Part shown: in pieces, positions 18,087-24,732 of the stretch
How positions within the stretch are numbered: position 1 is the stretch's first letter
How the letters are laid out: each line of letters opens with the position of its first letter
DNA from: a virus
Strand: one strand, 5' to 3'
Virus record (IMG/VR): IMGVR_UViG_3300037558_002374
Coordinates: 1-30,897 of that record
Length of the DNA stretch: 30,897 nt
Translations under genes and position numbers: made by a program
The notes under the pieces: generated by a model
What the model saw: the letters and a program-made list of their open reading frames with translations, nothing else
Told to the model about the DNA's origin: nothing
Databases searched by the model: none

Positions 18087-18130
18087 GGAACCCCTGTTCC
18101 GGGTCGGGTGGTGTCGAGCCCCTGCTCGAC
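18087..18130 (-). other. Two leader hairpins with identical AGGG loops upstream of the capsid gene
   Basis: On the minus strand the capsid leader holds GTCGAGC-AGGG-GCTCGAC (18130-18113) and GGAAC-AGGG-GTTCC (18100-18087), two stems with the same loop. CCCTGTG farther downstream, before the ribosome-binding site, is complementary to the loops and could make a long-range pairing. They may stabilise the mRNA or control its translation. No known RNA family was recognised. Confidence 0.5.
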
Positions 18131-18137
18131 GGAGGAT

Positions 18138-18174
18138 GCTTGCACCATAACTCATTTCAGAGCATGGTGCAAGC
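18138..18174 (-). promoter_or_regulatory. Candidate capsid promoter embedded in an 11-bp inverted repeat
   Basis: On the minus strand TTGCAC (18172-18167), 17 bp and TATGGT (18149-18144) form a sigma70-like promoter. Both hexamers lie within, or at the edge of, the perfect arms GCTTGCACCAT/ATGGTGCAAGC (18174-18164 and 18148-18138, 15-nt loop). The same palindrome could be an operator or a hairpin ending scaffold transcription. Transcription would start about 95 bases before the capsid ATG. Confidence 0.6.
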
Positions 18175-18179
18175 GATAT

Positions 18180-19022
18180 TTATTTCTTGGGAGGCCGAGA
18201 GCCACCCACCTTCGTGCCAGCGGCCTTAGCCATGCGATCGGCGACGTCGCGGCCCTGTTCGTTCATGATCTTGCCCTGTTCGGTCAGGTTCCAGTGCTCA
18301 TGACTGAACGGGTTGTTCCCGGCGAAGCTGTTGCTTCCGCCGCCACCACGACCACCACCACCTTCGCTCTCAGGCCACCAATGAGGACGGAGCTTGGTCA
18401 TCTCCTTCATCCAGCCCTTGACGTCGAGCCCAGGAGTGAGACCGTCAATATCCGACTTCGTGACCCACTTGCCGTCGTCGTTCTTCTCGAGCATGGCCGA
18501 AGCAGCCATTTCGATGTCGGGAACAGCGGTGGAGTGAGCCTTGGATTCGGTGGCGACAGCACGAACGGAATCGTTGCGATCACGCGATTCGATTGAGCTC
18601 TTCAGGGTGTCGTTCTCGGTCTCGAGAGCCGTCTTGGCTTCAGTGAGCTCTTTGATCTGCCGTTCCAGTGGTCCAGTCTTCTGCGAGAGACGACCTTCAA
18701 CCAGCGAGTTCAGCTTCTCCTCGTCGAGCTTCCCGCCCGCCGCAGCTTCGAGTTCCTTGATACGATCCAGCTGAGCGAGGGTCTCTTCAGCATTGAGATC
18801 ACCCCAAGGCTTGAGAGCATCGCGCGCTTTGCTGTGATCTTCACGTTCCTTGCGGAGCGCTTCCTTCACGGTGTCGACGTCCTTCTGGGTCTTCATTCCA
18901 GTGACGCCACTCAACACGACCTTTCCATCGTCCCCGACGGTGAAAAGTTCATTGAAGACGGCCTCATTCTGGAACGCTTCCGGAAGAGCGTCTTTGTTCT
19001 CGTATGAGAGTTCAATCGGCAT
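18180..19022 (-). CDS. Capsid scaffold protein, 280 aa
   Basis: The protein begins MPIELSYENKDALPEAFQNE. It has a long charged coiled coil from about residue 45 to 155 (DVDTVKEALRKEREDHSKAR, LEAAAGGKLDEEKLNSLVEG, RQIKELTEAKTALETENDTL). A Gly-rich stretch follows near residue 225, then a basic C-terminus (MAKAAGTKVGGSRPPKK). A soluble helical protein with a basic tail between portal and major capsid genes is the standard picture of a scaffold, which guides procapsid assembly and leaves or is cleaved. AAAGGTAG lies upstream of the ATG. No protease domain was seen. Confidence 0.85.
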   Translation of the reverse strand: MPIELSYENKDALPEAFQNEAVFNELFTVGDDGKVVLSGVTGMKTQKDVDTVKEALRKEREDHSKARDALKPWGDLNAEETLAQLDRIKELEAAAGGKLDEEKLNSLVEGRLSQKTGPLERQIKELTEAKTALETENDTLKSSIESRDRNDSVRAVATESKAHSTAVPDIEMAASAMLEKNDDGKWVTKSDIDGLTPGLDVKGWMKEMTKLRPHWWPESEGGGGRGGGGSNSFAGNNPFSHEHWNLTEQGKIMNEQGRDVADRMAKAAGTKVGGSRPPKK

Positions 19023-19036
19023 TGGTATCTACCTTT

Positions 19037-20527
19037 CTAATCTTCCTCGGACCCCTCCGAGGGAGGACCCGACGGATTCCCTCCGTCAGATTGCGATGGT
19101 GCTCTGTCGCCGTTTTCAGCGCGCTTGAACACTGTGTCTTTCTCTTGCTCAGCAGCAGCCATCTCCTCTTCGAAGGTGAGCTTCGTAAGCCCCTTGTCCT
19201 TCGCATTCTGATGGAGGCTGCGAGCCGAAATCGGATAACCGAGGTTGCGAGCAGTCTGTTGCTCGACCATGCTTTGTCCGGTGAGCTGAGCATCGCCGAA
19301 TTCGAGGTTCGGCTCAACGCTTACTTCTTCCGGATTTGCACCGACCCACTCAGCACAGATCTTGAGGATCGCCTCAAGGCCAGCAGCGCCGGTCATAGCG
19401 ATCTGATTGAGGTCCGCTGTGCGAGCAGCAATACGAATATTGAGTGAAGTGCCTGACTCGCGCTCACGTGAGACAGTGTCGAGGCTCTGGGCTCCCATGG
19501 AGCCAGCCCGCTTGCGATCATTCTCCAGCGCCTCTCGCTGCTCGCTCAGGCCATCGGATTCAACGCCGATATACTTGGCATCTCCTCCCATTGGCACGTC
19601 GATGCGAGCTCCAGCACCAGTCCGGATGGTTTCGTCCTCATCTTGGGCTCCGCCAACGACCACCAGAGTGTCTTGTCCCTGCATAAAGAGGTTCTGACGG
19701 TAGTCAGCCTCACCACGATAAATGGTCATGCAGAGATTGCCGAGATCCATGAGGGGTGGCTCATCAACATCGCTGACAAGGTCACAGCCATTGATGATAA
19801 CAAACGGAACCTTCTTCAGCTCGGTCCCTCGAACGGTCGCTGCCTTGAGTGAACCGTCCGTGATGGCAGGTGACTTCTCATCAAAGACACCAAATCGGTA
19901 AACACCGTCGCTCTCATTGCCGTCCAAGGTTCCGAGGGCGAGCACCCGGTACTTCTCGGAGATTTCCCATCCGAATGACAGGCTCGAGCGCTCGTACTCA
20001 CTCTCATCGAGCACCACGAGGTTCAAAACCTGCGGAACGAGGCCTTCCACAGTGCCATCATCCCAGTTGATGATCCGTTCGGTCGCGTACGTCGCGAGAT
20101 ATGGGAGTGCATCTGTCGTCTTGGTCGGCATATCTGCCAAAACGCCAATTCGACCAGTGATCAACTGCTCTTCGTTGATCCGGCGGAGGAGCTGAGGGAG
20201 TGTCTCGCCCTTAGCAGAGCGAATATTTTCAAGTTCGGAGGGGAGATTGATCTTCGGCGGTTGAGAGTGCATCATGCCGACAGCAGTCTGGACAGCTTCA
20301 CGGACAAAATTGGGGAAACGAGCTCTGGTCTTGTAAGCCTGATAGGCTTTGTATCCAGGTTGCTCCTGATTCACCATTCCATCTGTGACCTGCCCTGAAG
20401 TCGGCGGGAGATACAGGGTCGCTTTCGACTTGACCTGCCGCTCTCCCTTGTAAGCATCACGCATGAGAGTCCAATCGGCTGACTGAGCCGTGAACTGAGG
20501 ATGCTTCGAAGAGAGGTCTGTCGACAT
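19037..20527 (-). CDS. Portal protein, DUF4055 family, 496 aa
   Basis: The product starts MSTDLSSKHPQFTAQSADWT and shows the DUF4055 portal pattern: LMRDAYKGERQVKSKATLYL, YKAYQAYKTRARFPNFVREA, then VGMMHSQPPKI and LQRINEEQL-like helices. The C-terminal third has a Gln/Glu-rich helical end with low-complexity Ser/Gly/Pro/Glu (GGNPSGPPSEGSEED). Portal proteins form the dodecameric DNA channel and docking site for terminase. I chose ATG 20527 because AAGGA lies nine bases before it. The longer frame from ATG 20569 lacks a ribosome-binding site. It follows the large terminase gene, as is normal. Confidence 0.92.
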   Translation of the reverse strand: MSTDLSSKHPQFTAQSADWTLMRDAYKGERQVKSKATLYLPPTSGQVTDGMVNQEQPGYKAYQAYKTRARFPNFVREAVQTAVGMMHSQPPKINLPSELENIRSAKGETLPQLLRRINEEQLITGRIGVLADMPTKTTDALPYLATYATERIINWDDGTVEGLVPQVLNLVVLDESEYERSSLSFGWEISEKYRVLALGTLDGNESDGVYRFGVFDEKSPAITDGSLKAATVRGTELKKVPFVIINGCDLVSDVDEPPLMDLGNLCMTIYRGEADYRQNLFMQGQDTLVVVGGAQDEDETIRTGAGARIDVPMGGDAKYIGVESDGLSEQREALENDRKRAGSMGAQSLDTVSRERESGTSLNIRIAARTADLNQIAMTGAAGLEAILKICAEWVGANPEEVSVEPNLEFGDAQLTGQSMVEQQTARNLGYPISARSLHQNAKDKGLTKLTFEEEMAAAEQEKDTVFKRAENGDRAPSQSDGGNPSGPPSEGSEED

Positions 20528-20606
20528 ATTGTCAAGTCCTTGCGAATTCTGACGAAAGACACCATACACTAGCGACGGACCGCTGGCAAGTGGAATTTAT
20601 CGGTCG

Positions 20607-22112
20607 TCAATAATGCCCTGTTGTCGATCCACTTCCGACGCTCATGCCACAAAACCGAACGAAGTAGCGAGTATCATCAGCAGAGTGATCTTCGGCCTCT
20701 GTGTTGACATCATCAGGATCGTCATCGTCTCTGGGCAGAACCGGGACAGTCCGCACCCAATTGTCACATGTATCAAAGATGAAGAGACCCGGTCGCTCTC
20801 TCGGCCCAAGAGGAGAGGGCTGAGCGTTCTTGAGCATCCGACGCATCTGGTCCCAACCGGTGACACGAGAACCTGACCTCTTATCCGACGGGATCCACTT
20901 GATTCCCTTGTAAACGATACCATCGTCCAGGCGAACTCGGTTCAGCATGTCCGTCGCAATGCAATTGCCGTTCTCCGCGCTGAATATCTGTGCGTCAGCC
21001 ACACCCGGCTTCACACGCGTCCACATAGGGTTCCGAGGGTCCCTCCAGCCCCACCTGAGCTCGCGCTCCACAATGCCACGGCTGATATCAACAGCGAGCA
21101 TCCTCTTGCCCTCGTTGGGCTTGCCTGTCCAGCCATACCACTCGGCAACACGGAAAACATCACCACGGATTGTCGATCTCCAGCTACCGTTGGGAAGCTG
21201 AACATCTTCTCCATTGCTCGTCGCCCACCAGCCGACACTGAATGGTTTGGATGAGCCCCAGTCGAATGAGCGGCTGATCCTCCAGTTGAGAGGGATCTCG
21301 AACGGCTTGATGAGGTTGTAGTCTGGATCCCAAACATCATCAAACATGCCACCAGCGACGATGTCCCAGCGACCCTCGAGCCATGCAGCTTTCTCAGCGG
21401 CGTTCCGAGCAGATGCAGCCAGCTTCGTGATGTATTCAGGATCAGACTCCAAGAGGATCTTGTTCTCTTCCAACCGGGAGAAGATCGAGAGGCGAGCCGG
21501 TTCGGGTCTACCCTCCTCGTCAATCAAATCCTTCCGCACTTTCATGTTCATGAGGTCAGGTAGGTATCTCGCTTTCACCCAATTGTGTCCGGGTCCATAC
21601 GGGTTCGTCGTAGCGCGAACCATACGAGGCATTCCAGGCTGTGAAGAACGGCAGCACGAGAACATTCGCTTGTAGCCATCGTCCGAAGGCCAGTTGCAGA
21701 GTTCCTCCCAGCCGATCCATGGATACTCGTGACCGTGATAGTTCCAATAATCGTCAGCCTTCTTGAACTGACGGAGCAGGAGCTGTTCTCCACCCGGCCA
21801 CGTCCACACGTGCTCTGAGTGATTGAACTTCGCCTGAGGCCAAATCTGCGGGAACCATTTCTTAGTCTTCGTGATGACGTCGGTAAGTTGTTTATACGTT
21901 TGGCGGAAAAGGATTCCCTTCCATGCGGAACCAAATCCTCTTCCGGTGAACATTCCAAACGACATTAGGAGGCAATCTGTCTTTCCGCCGCCTCTCGTCC
22001 CTTGATACAGGACTTCAAAGATCGGTGTGCTGGAGAGGAACGCTTCCTGGCTCCCGGCTTGCGGACGCCAGATGACATTATCGGGATATGAGGGGGAAGC
22101 GTGTGCGTTCAC
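20607..22112 (-). CDS. terL: Terminase large subunit (TerL)
   Basis: The 501-aa protein is the packaging motor and headful/cos nuclease. Walker A is QGTRGGGKT at 37-45 and Walker B is PWIGWEE near 131-137, with Glu as catalytic base. The coupling region includes RATTNPYGPGHNWVK near 166-180. The nuclease domain has FDWGSSKPF with Asp284 and GVADAQIFS with Asp373, the expected metal-binding acids. The start is GTG, forming a GTGA overlap with the previous gene. The C-terminus is acidic (DDDDPDDVNTEAED), then ends SGSTTGHY. The small subunit gene is not adjacent but about 2.6 kb upstream. Confidence 0.95.
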   Translation of the reverse strand: MNAHASPSYPDNVIWRPQAGSQEAFLSSTPIFEVLYQGTRGGGKTDCLLMSFGMFTGRGFGSAWKGILFRQTYKQLTDVITKTKKWFPQIWPQAKFNHSEHVWTWPGGEQLLLRQFKKADDYWNYHGHEYPWIGWEELCNWPSDDGYKRMFSCCRSSQPGMPRMVRATTNPYGPGHNWVKARYLPDLMNMKVRKDLIDEEGRPEPARLSIFSRLEENKILLESDPEYITKLAASARNAAEKAAWLEGRWDIVAGGMFDDVWDPDYNLIKPFEIPLNWRISRSFDWGSSKPFSVGWWATSNGEDVQLPNGSWRSTIRGDVFRVAEWYGWTGKPNEGKRMLAVDISRGIVERELRWGWRDPRNPMWTRVKPGVADAQIFSAENGNCIATDMLNRVRLDDGIVYKGIKWIPSDKRSGSRVTGWDQMRRMLKNAQPSPLGPRERPGLFIFDTCDNWVRTVPVLPRDDDDPDDVNTEAEDHSADDTRYFVRFCGMSVGSGSTTGHY

Positions 22113-22474
22113 TTGACAGGACTCGCGAAGAAAGGCGGGACGTAGAAGTATCCCGGCTCACCGAGATTGAGCTTCTTCGCGTTGTGAAGCTCGATGAACT
22201 TGGTCCGGCCCTCGTCGGACAGATGCTGGAAGTAGAACTTCCCCGCGCCCTTGACCTGAACGTCCACGTAGACTTTGTAATTCTTGTCCGTGGGAGTCAG
22301 CTTCACACCTTCCTCAATCGCTTGGAAGAAGGCATCCTCCGAGAGGGAGCCGCAGAAGGAACAGGTGTGGTCTTCCCTCCATACGAATTCTCCATTCATT
22401 GGAGATTTGAATGGAGACTCCGGACCGCCTCCACTCTCTTGGGCTCGATGGCAGTATTGCTTCTCAGTCGTCAT
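22109..22474 (-). CDS. Unknown small protein with CxxC motif, 121 aa
   Basis: The product begins MTTEKQYCHRAQESGGGPES and carries HTCSFCG (Cys38, Cys41), which may bind zinc or simply be a knuckle. It ends GEPGYFYVPPFFASPVK. The ATG at 22474 overlaps the end of the 78-aa gene and has GGAG nine bases upstream. A longer frame from 22573 would start within that gene and is less likely. The TGA overlaps the GTG of the large terminase, so the two are translationally coupled. I do not recognise the family. The tight link suggests a packaging accessory role, which is inference. Confidence 0.7.
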   Translation of the reverse strand: MTTEKQYCHRAQESGGGPESPFKSPMNGEFVWREDHTCSFCGSLSEDAFFQAIEEGVKLTPTDKNYKVYVDVQVKGAGKFYFQHLSDEGRTKFIELHNAKKLNLGEPGYFYVPPFFASPVK

Positions 22475-22700
22475 CTTCCAGTGCTCCTTTGAGGATGAGG
22501 CCCTTCGCCATCTCCAGATGCCAGAGGGCGTCCTTGTTCGACATTCCGGAGGAGCGAATTCCAAGCTCACCATCGTGATCGGTGAACAGGATCAGGACCT
22601 CTGGAGGGTCCTCCCTTCTCGTGAGGTCCAATGCCTCCGAGGGCTTCATCCGCTCGTGCGCTCCCAATTCAATAATATTGTCGTTACCAGCACTCATCAA
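22464..22700 (-). CDS. Small unknown phage protein, 78 aa
   Basis: The protein reads MSAGNDNIIELGAHERMKPS and includes PPEVLILFTDHDGELGIRSS, then an amphipathic helix WHLEMAKGLILKGALEDDD. The beta-hairpin followed by a helix resembles small conserved phage proteins of unknown role. A good promoter (22733-22761) lies 33 bp upstream, so this gene may head the terminase transcript. It overlaps the next gene by 11 bp. No catalytic motif is visible. Confidence 0.7.
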   Translation of the reverse strand: MMSAGNDNIIELGAHERMKPSEALDLTRREDPPEVLILFTDHDGELGIRSSGMSNKDALWHLEMAKGLILKGALEDDD

Positions 22701-22732
22701 AGTACTCCGAAATTGGATAACCCTGAAATCTG

Positions 22733-22761
22733 ATAATACTGCACGAAAGACTATCTGGCAA
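22733..22761 (-). promoter_or_regulatory. Candidate sigma70-type promoter upstream of the terminase operon
   Basis: On the minus strand TTGCCA (22761-22756), a 17-bp spacer and TATTAT (22738-22733) give a near-consensus promoter. It lies just after a GC-rich hairpin (22773-22793) and about 33 bp before the 78-aa gene. It probably drives the 78-aa, 121-aa, terminase and portal genes. Confidence 0.65.
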
Positions 22762-22772
22762 GCGCGAAGAAT

Positions 22773-22793
22773 CTCTCGCGTCGTCCGCGAGAG
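22773..22793 (-). terminator. GC-rich hairpin, possible weak terminator
   Basis: CTCTCGCG and CGCGAGAG form a perfect 8-bp stem with a 5-nt loop. On the minus strand it is followed by ATTCTT, a poor T-run. It could reduce read-through from the short membrane-peptide transcript into the terminase promoter just downstream. Confidence 0.45.
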
Positions 22794-22844
22794 TTCCGCC
22801 GAGCCCAGAGTGAGCGGGCGGGCGACGAGGAAACCTAAAAATCA

Positions 22845-22928
22845 TTAAGGGGTGAAAGCCAGCAGCACGATCCAGCCGCAAGAAGTCACAGTGGCGATAA
22901 CAATGATCCAATTAAAGAGGTTATTCAC
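22845..22928 (-). CDS. Very short membrane peptide, 27 aa, GTG start
   Basis: The peptide is mostly one hydrophobic helix: VNNLFNWIIVIATVTSCGWI followed by VLLAFTP. Support for it being real is an AAGGA site seven bases before the GTG and a candidate promoter (22965-22993) about 37 bp upstream. Such single-pass peptides are common in phages as holin-like or membrane-modifying factors. No specific function can be read, and chance cannot be excluded at this length. Confidence 0.5.
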   Translation of the reverse strand: MNNLFNWIIVIATVTSCGWIVLLAFTP

Positions 22929-22964
22929 AGACTCGTCCTTCCCCGTTCGTCCCGGTGCGATCTC

Positions 22965-22993
22965 AGGATACTACAGGTTCCCGTCCCGCGCAA
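22965..22993 (-). promoter_or_regulatory. Candidate promoter for the 27-aa membrane peptide
   Basis: On the minus strand TTGCGC (22993-22988), 17 bp and TATCCT (22970-22965) make a moderate sigma70-like promoter. The distance to the GTG start at 22928 is suitable for a short leader. Confidence 0.45.
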
Positions 22994-23189
22994 CCAGTTC
23001 CTTGGGCGAAGGTTGTTCAAGAGAGCTTAAAGCTCATCCGTCTCATTTCATTTTGTGGGATTGCAATCGTTCAAGGTTGACCGCCAGAGTCGCGGGGGCG
23101 GGCCACTCCCTCCGGCGTCTCTGAGGGCGCCGTTGATGGGGCGGGGTCCGGGGAGGAGGGAGACGGATGATCGCCTCCCTCCGTCCGGC
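22994..23189. other. GC-rich non-coding spacer with hairpin
   Basis: No supported gene lies in this stretch. At 23155-23182 GGAGGGAG and CTCCCTCC form an 8-bp stem with a 12-nt loop right after the 164-aa gene. It lacks a T-run on the minus strand but may protect the 3' end or stop transcription. GTCTCTGAGGGCGCCG at 23117-23132 resembles repeats in the spacers near 28532-28600 and 108-117. Confidence 0.45.
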
Positions 23190-23684
23190 TCAGGCCGCTT
23201 TGGTGTCTGCCTCGGCCGTCTTGGCCTTGTCGGCTTCCCATGCCTTGACCGCTGCCTCGTACTCGGCGTCGGTCGGCTCGCGGAGGGTCAGGTAGCCGAG
23301 CTCAGCGTAGAAGGTGACATCGCTGGGGATCAGGCCCTCGGTGGTCTTGCACTCCAGGAGAGTCATCCCCTCCTTGTACAGATGGAAGCGCTTGACGCAG
23401 TTGCCCTTGCCCGGATGGCCCTTAATTTTGTCAATCGCCCGGAGCATCTTGCGCTGAGGCTTGGCGACGACCGGCTCGGCGGCCAGACCCTTGATCGCCT
23501 TGCCATTGGTGTGGAGAGTGACGCCGACTCCCTCGGCCGCCTTCTTGGCCACGTTGGCACGAGCGATCTCAATGGCGCTCATTTCGGCCTTGGCGGCGGG
23601 CTTGGTCTGCTTGACCGCTGCGTCCTTGGAGACGGTGGCCTTGGCAGTGGAACGGCGAGTGGTGGCTTTGTTGGACTTGGTCAT
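23190..23684 (-). CDS. Unknown protein with histone-like basic N-terminus, 164 aa
   Basis: Residues 1-35 (MTKSNKATTRRSTAKATVSK and following) are Lys/Ala/Thr-rich like a histone or HU tail, and the C-terminus repeats Ala/Glu/Lys (VKAWEADKAKTAEADTKAA). The middle is more ordered: GKGNCVKRFHLYKEGMTLLE, CKTTEGLIPSDVTFYAELGY. It may bind nucleic acid through the basic tail, but there is no recognised domain. AAAGG precedes the ATG by seven bases. It is the third gene behind the structured leader at 24086-24245, separated from the second by two hairpins. Confidence 0.7.
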   Translation of the reverse strand: MTKSNKATTRRSTAKATVSKDAAVKQTKPAAKAEMSAIEIARANVAKKAAEGVGVTLHTNGKAIKGLAAEPVVAKPQRKMLRAIDKIKGHPGKGNCVKRFHLYKEGMTLLECKTTEGLIPSDVTFYAELGYLTLREPTDAEYEAAVKAWEADKAKTAEADTKAA

Positions 23685-23724
23685 GGTAGTACCTTTCTCT
23701 GGTGTAGGGTAGCTCTTCAGCGGG

Positions 23725-23765
23725 CGGAGCCCCTTGCTCCGGTTCCCGGACAGGGCTTAGCCCTG
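23725..23765. other. Two hairpins at and after the 53-aa gene stop codon
   Basis: CAGGGC-TTA-GCCCTG (23751-23765) is a tight hairpin whose loop holds the stop codon of the 53-aa gene on the minus strand. CGGAGC-CCCTT-GCTCCG (23725-23741) follows. The second loop again contains AGGG on the minus strand, as in the capsid leader. They probably act as processing or stabilising structures between small genes. Confidence 0.4.
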
Positions 23766-23918
23766 TTTCGCCTTTTGTTCCTTGCGCCATTCACGGCGCT
23801 GGCGGTTCACTTCCTCCCGGCTCAGCCGGTTCGCCTCGATGCCTTGAGCATTGGCAGGAGGGCATTTGGTCACGCCATGCTTGGCAATGTGTTCGGCTAT
23901 CAGTTCCTGGTCGGTCAC
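23757..23918 (-). CDS. Small unknown protein, 53 aa, GTG start
   Basis: The product begins VTDQELIAEHIAKHGVTKCP and ends with a basic helix, RLSREEVNRQRREWRKEQKA, then KQG. The N-terminal pattern (T-D-x-E-L-I-A-x-H-I-A, then G-V-T-K-C-P) is one I recall from small phage proteins of alphaproteobacteria. GGAGG lies ten bases upstream, and the GTG overlaps the stop of the upstream 56-aa gene as GTGA, so translation is coupled. A charged C-terminal helix suggests nucleic-acid or protein contact. Function is unknown. Confidence 0.7.
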   Translation of the reverse strand: MTDQELIAEHIAKHGVTKCPPANAQGIEANRLSREEVNRQRREWRKEQKAKQG

Positions 23919-24085
23919 GGGTAGGTTGCCTCCATTGCTAGGCGATGAGCGGTTTCTTTCTCATCGCAATTTTCGTTCTCCATAACTGCATCAAAAGCCC
24001 GGTCTCTACAGTCCGGGCTTCCTTCGTAACGTTCTGCAAGCGCGGCAATGCGCCGCGCTTTTGCAAGTTTTTCTTGCATGTCCAT
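23915..24085 (-). CDS. Small helical protein, 56 aa, behind the structured leader
   Basis: The protein reads MDMQEKLAKARRIAALAERY, EGSPDCRDRAFDAVMENENC and DEKETAHRLAMEATYP, and is predicted all-helical. AAAGGTG lies five bases before the ATG. It shares a GTGA stop/start overlap with the 53-aa gene. The coding frame stays open from a good ribosome-binding site to that overlap, which is strong support despite its size. It is the first gene after the promoter at 24252-24280 and the roughly 160-nt leader. No family was recognised. Confidence 0.72.
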   Translation of the reverse strand: MDMQEKLAKARRIAALAERYEGSPDCRDRAFDAVMENENCDEKETAHRLAMEATYP

Positions 24086-24245
24086 AATTTCACCTTTATA
24101 GCTGTTTGCTGTTCTGTACCGCCGGAAACCAGCTATGCCTTAGTGCGCAGGGCGTTACCGTGCGGTCCACTGAAGACTAACTACCGTGCCCATATTTGGG
24201 CTTTGCTGTCGGTAGGGGCGTTATGCTTAGCCGCCCCGTGCTGTA
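24086..24245 (-). ncRNA. Structured 5' leader RNA, candidate cis-regulatory element
   Basis: Between the promoter and the 56-aa gene the minus strand holds a chain of stems. These are GGGGCG/CGCCCC around an 11-nt loop, then CTACCG/CGGTAG enclosing GCCC-AAATAT-GGGC, then ACCG-CA-CGGT, and finally ATAGCTG/CAGCTAT ending beside the AAAGGTG ribosome-binding site. The last stem could hide or expose that site. I compared it from memory with SAM, preQ1, cyclic-di-GMP, guanidine and glutamine riboswitches and with hammerhead and HDV-like ribozymes, and none fit. It is not a tRNA. Confidence 0.5.
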
Positions 24246-24251
24246 AGTATG

Positions 24252-24280
24252 AATTTAAGGCATCCCGGTGCAAATGTAAA
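24252..24280 (-). promoter_or_regulatory. Strong candidate sigma70-type promoter
   Basis: On the minus strand TTTACA (24280-24275), 17 bp and TAAATT (24257-24252) match sigma70 rules well. It lies in an AT-rich patch downstream of the intrinsic terminator at 24400-24435. It would drive the structured leader and the 56-, 53- and 164-aa genes. Confidence 0.7.
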
Positions 24281-24399
24281 CCCCTAAAATTCAAAAAAGA
24301 CAAAATAATTTAGGGCAGCATCCCTGTCCTATTCCGGCCGGTTTTGTGGGGAAAGAGCACGGGCGCGCGCGTTACCACAGATTGGGATCGGGCGCAAGC

Positions 24400-24435
24400 A
24401 AAAACGGTGATCTGCAGAATAATTTGCAGATCACC
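24400..24435 (-). terminator. Intrinsic terminator after the terminase small subunit gene
   Basis: On the minus strand GGTGATCTGCA/TGCAGATCACC is a perfect 11-bp stem (24435-24425 with 24416-24406) with an 8-nt loop, followed by G and TTTTT (24404-24400). This is the clearest Rho-independent terminator of the window. It separates the small terminase transcript from the leader-controlled genes. Confidence 0.88.
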
Positions 24436-24732
24436 AATTTACGACTTGCTTTCTGGACCGGGATTTGCGAGAATGATTTCACAGCAGGGGTTGGGGAACG
24501 GACAGAGTGCGCGATTTTGAAATGTGGCAGAATTGTGGCAGAGATCGTCTCTTCGGCCGAGAGGCGATCGTCTCCTGCCATGGAGAGCTCTGCCGAGAAT
24601 GACTTTGTGACAAATCAATCTTACCCATTGGCTCTCGGGAGAGTGACCGAGTGAGAGGGACATCTTATCCCTTGTCCACCGAGCCCAAGAGAAGGGTGGC
24701 TCCCAGGAGAGCGACGCGATGATACATCAATC
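24436..24732. repeat. Repeat-rich non-coding block after the terminase small subunit gene
   Basis: About 300 bp without a credible gene. ATCAATCTTACCC occurs at 24614-24626 and again at 24726-24738, where it overlaps the gene's stop codon; a degenerate CATCTTATCCCT lies at 24661-24672. TGTGGCAGA is repeated at 24523-24531 and 24534-24542. GATCGTCTCT (24543-24552) pairs with AGAGGCGATC (24560-24569) as a 10-bp hairpin with one G-T pair. Repeats next to terminase small subunit genes often mark packaging recognition (cos/pac), which is my leading guess. Transcript 3' processing is the alternative. Confidence 0.5.

Noticed and set aside
22684-22911. Open frame of 75 aa on the minus strand, or a 53-aa version from ATG 22845 with a TAATG overlap
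   Set aside because: It spans a GC hairpin and a near-consensus promoter, its composition is not protein-like, and the real next gene starts in another frame at 22700.
23055-23924. Long plus-strand frame of 289 aa opposite the 164-aa and 53-aa genes
   Set aside because: It is Gly/Leu/Arg-rich and is the antisense shadow of three minus-strand genes with good start sites.
24086-24245. tRNA or known riboswitch in the structured leader
   Set aside because: No acceptor/T-arm pattern with GTTCRA, and no conserved core of the classes compared from memory; kept only as an unassigned leader.
24372-24581. Open frame of 69 aa on the minus strand downstream of the terminase small subunit gene
   Set aside because: It has no ribosome-binding site and reads straight through the intrinsic terminator stem at 24406-24435; the DNA is better explained as non-coding repeats and terminator.
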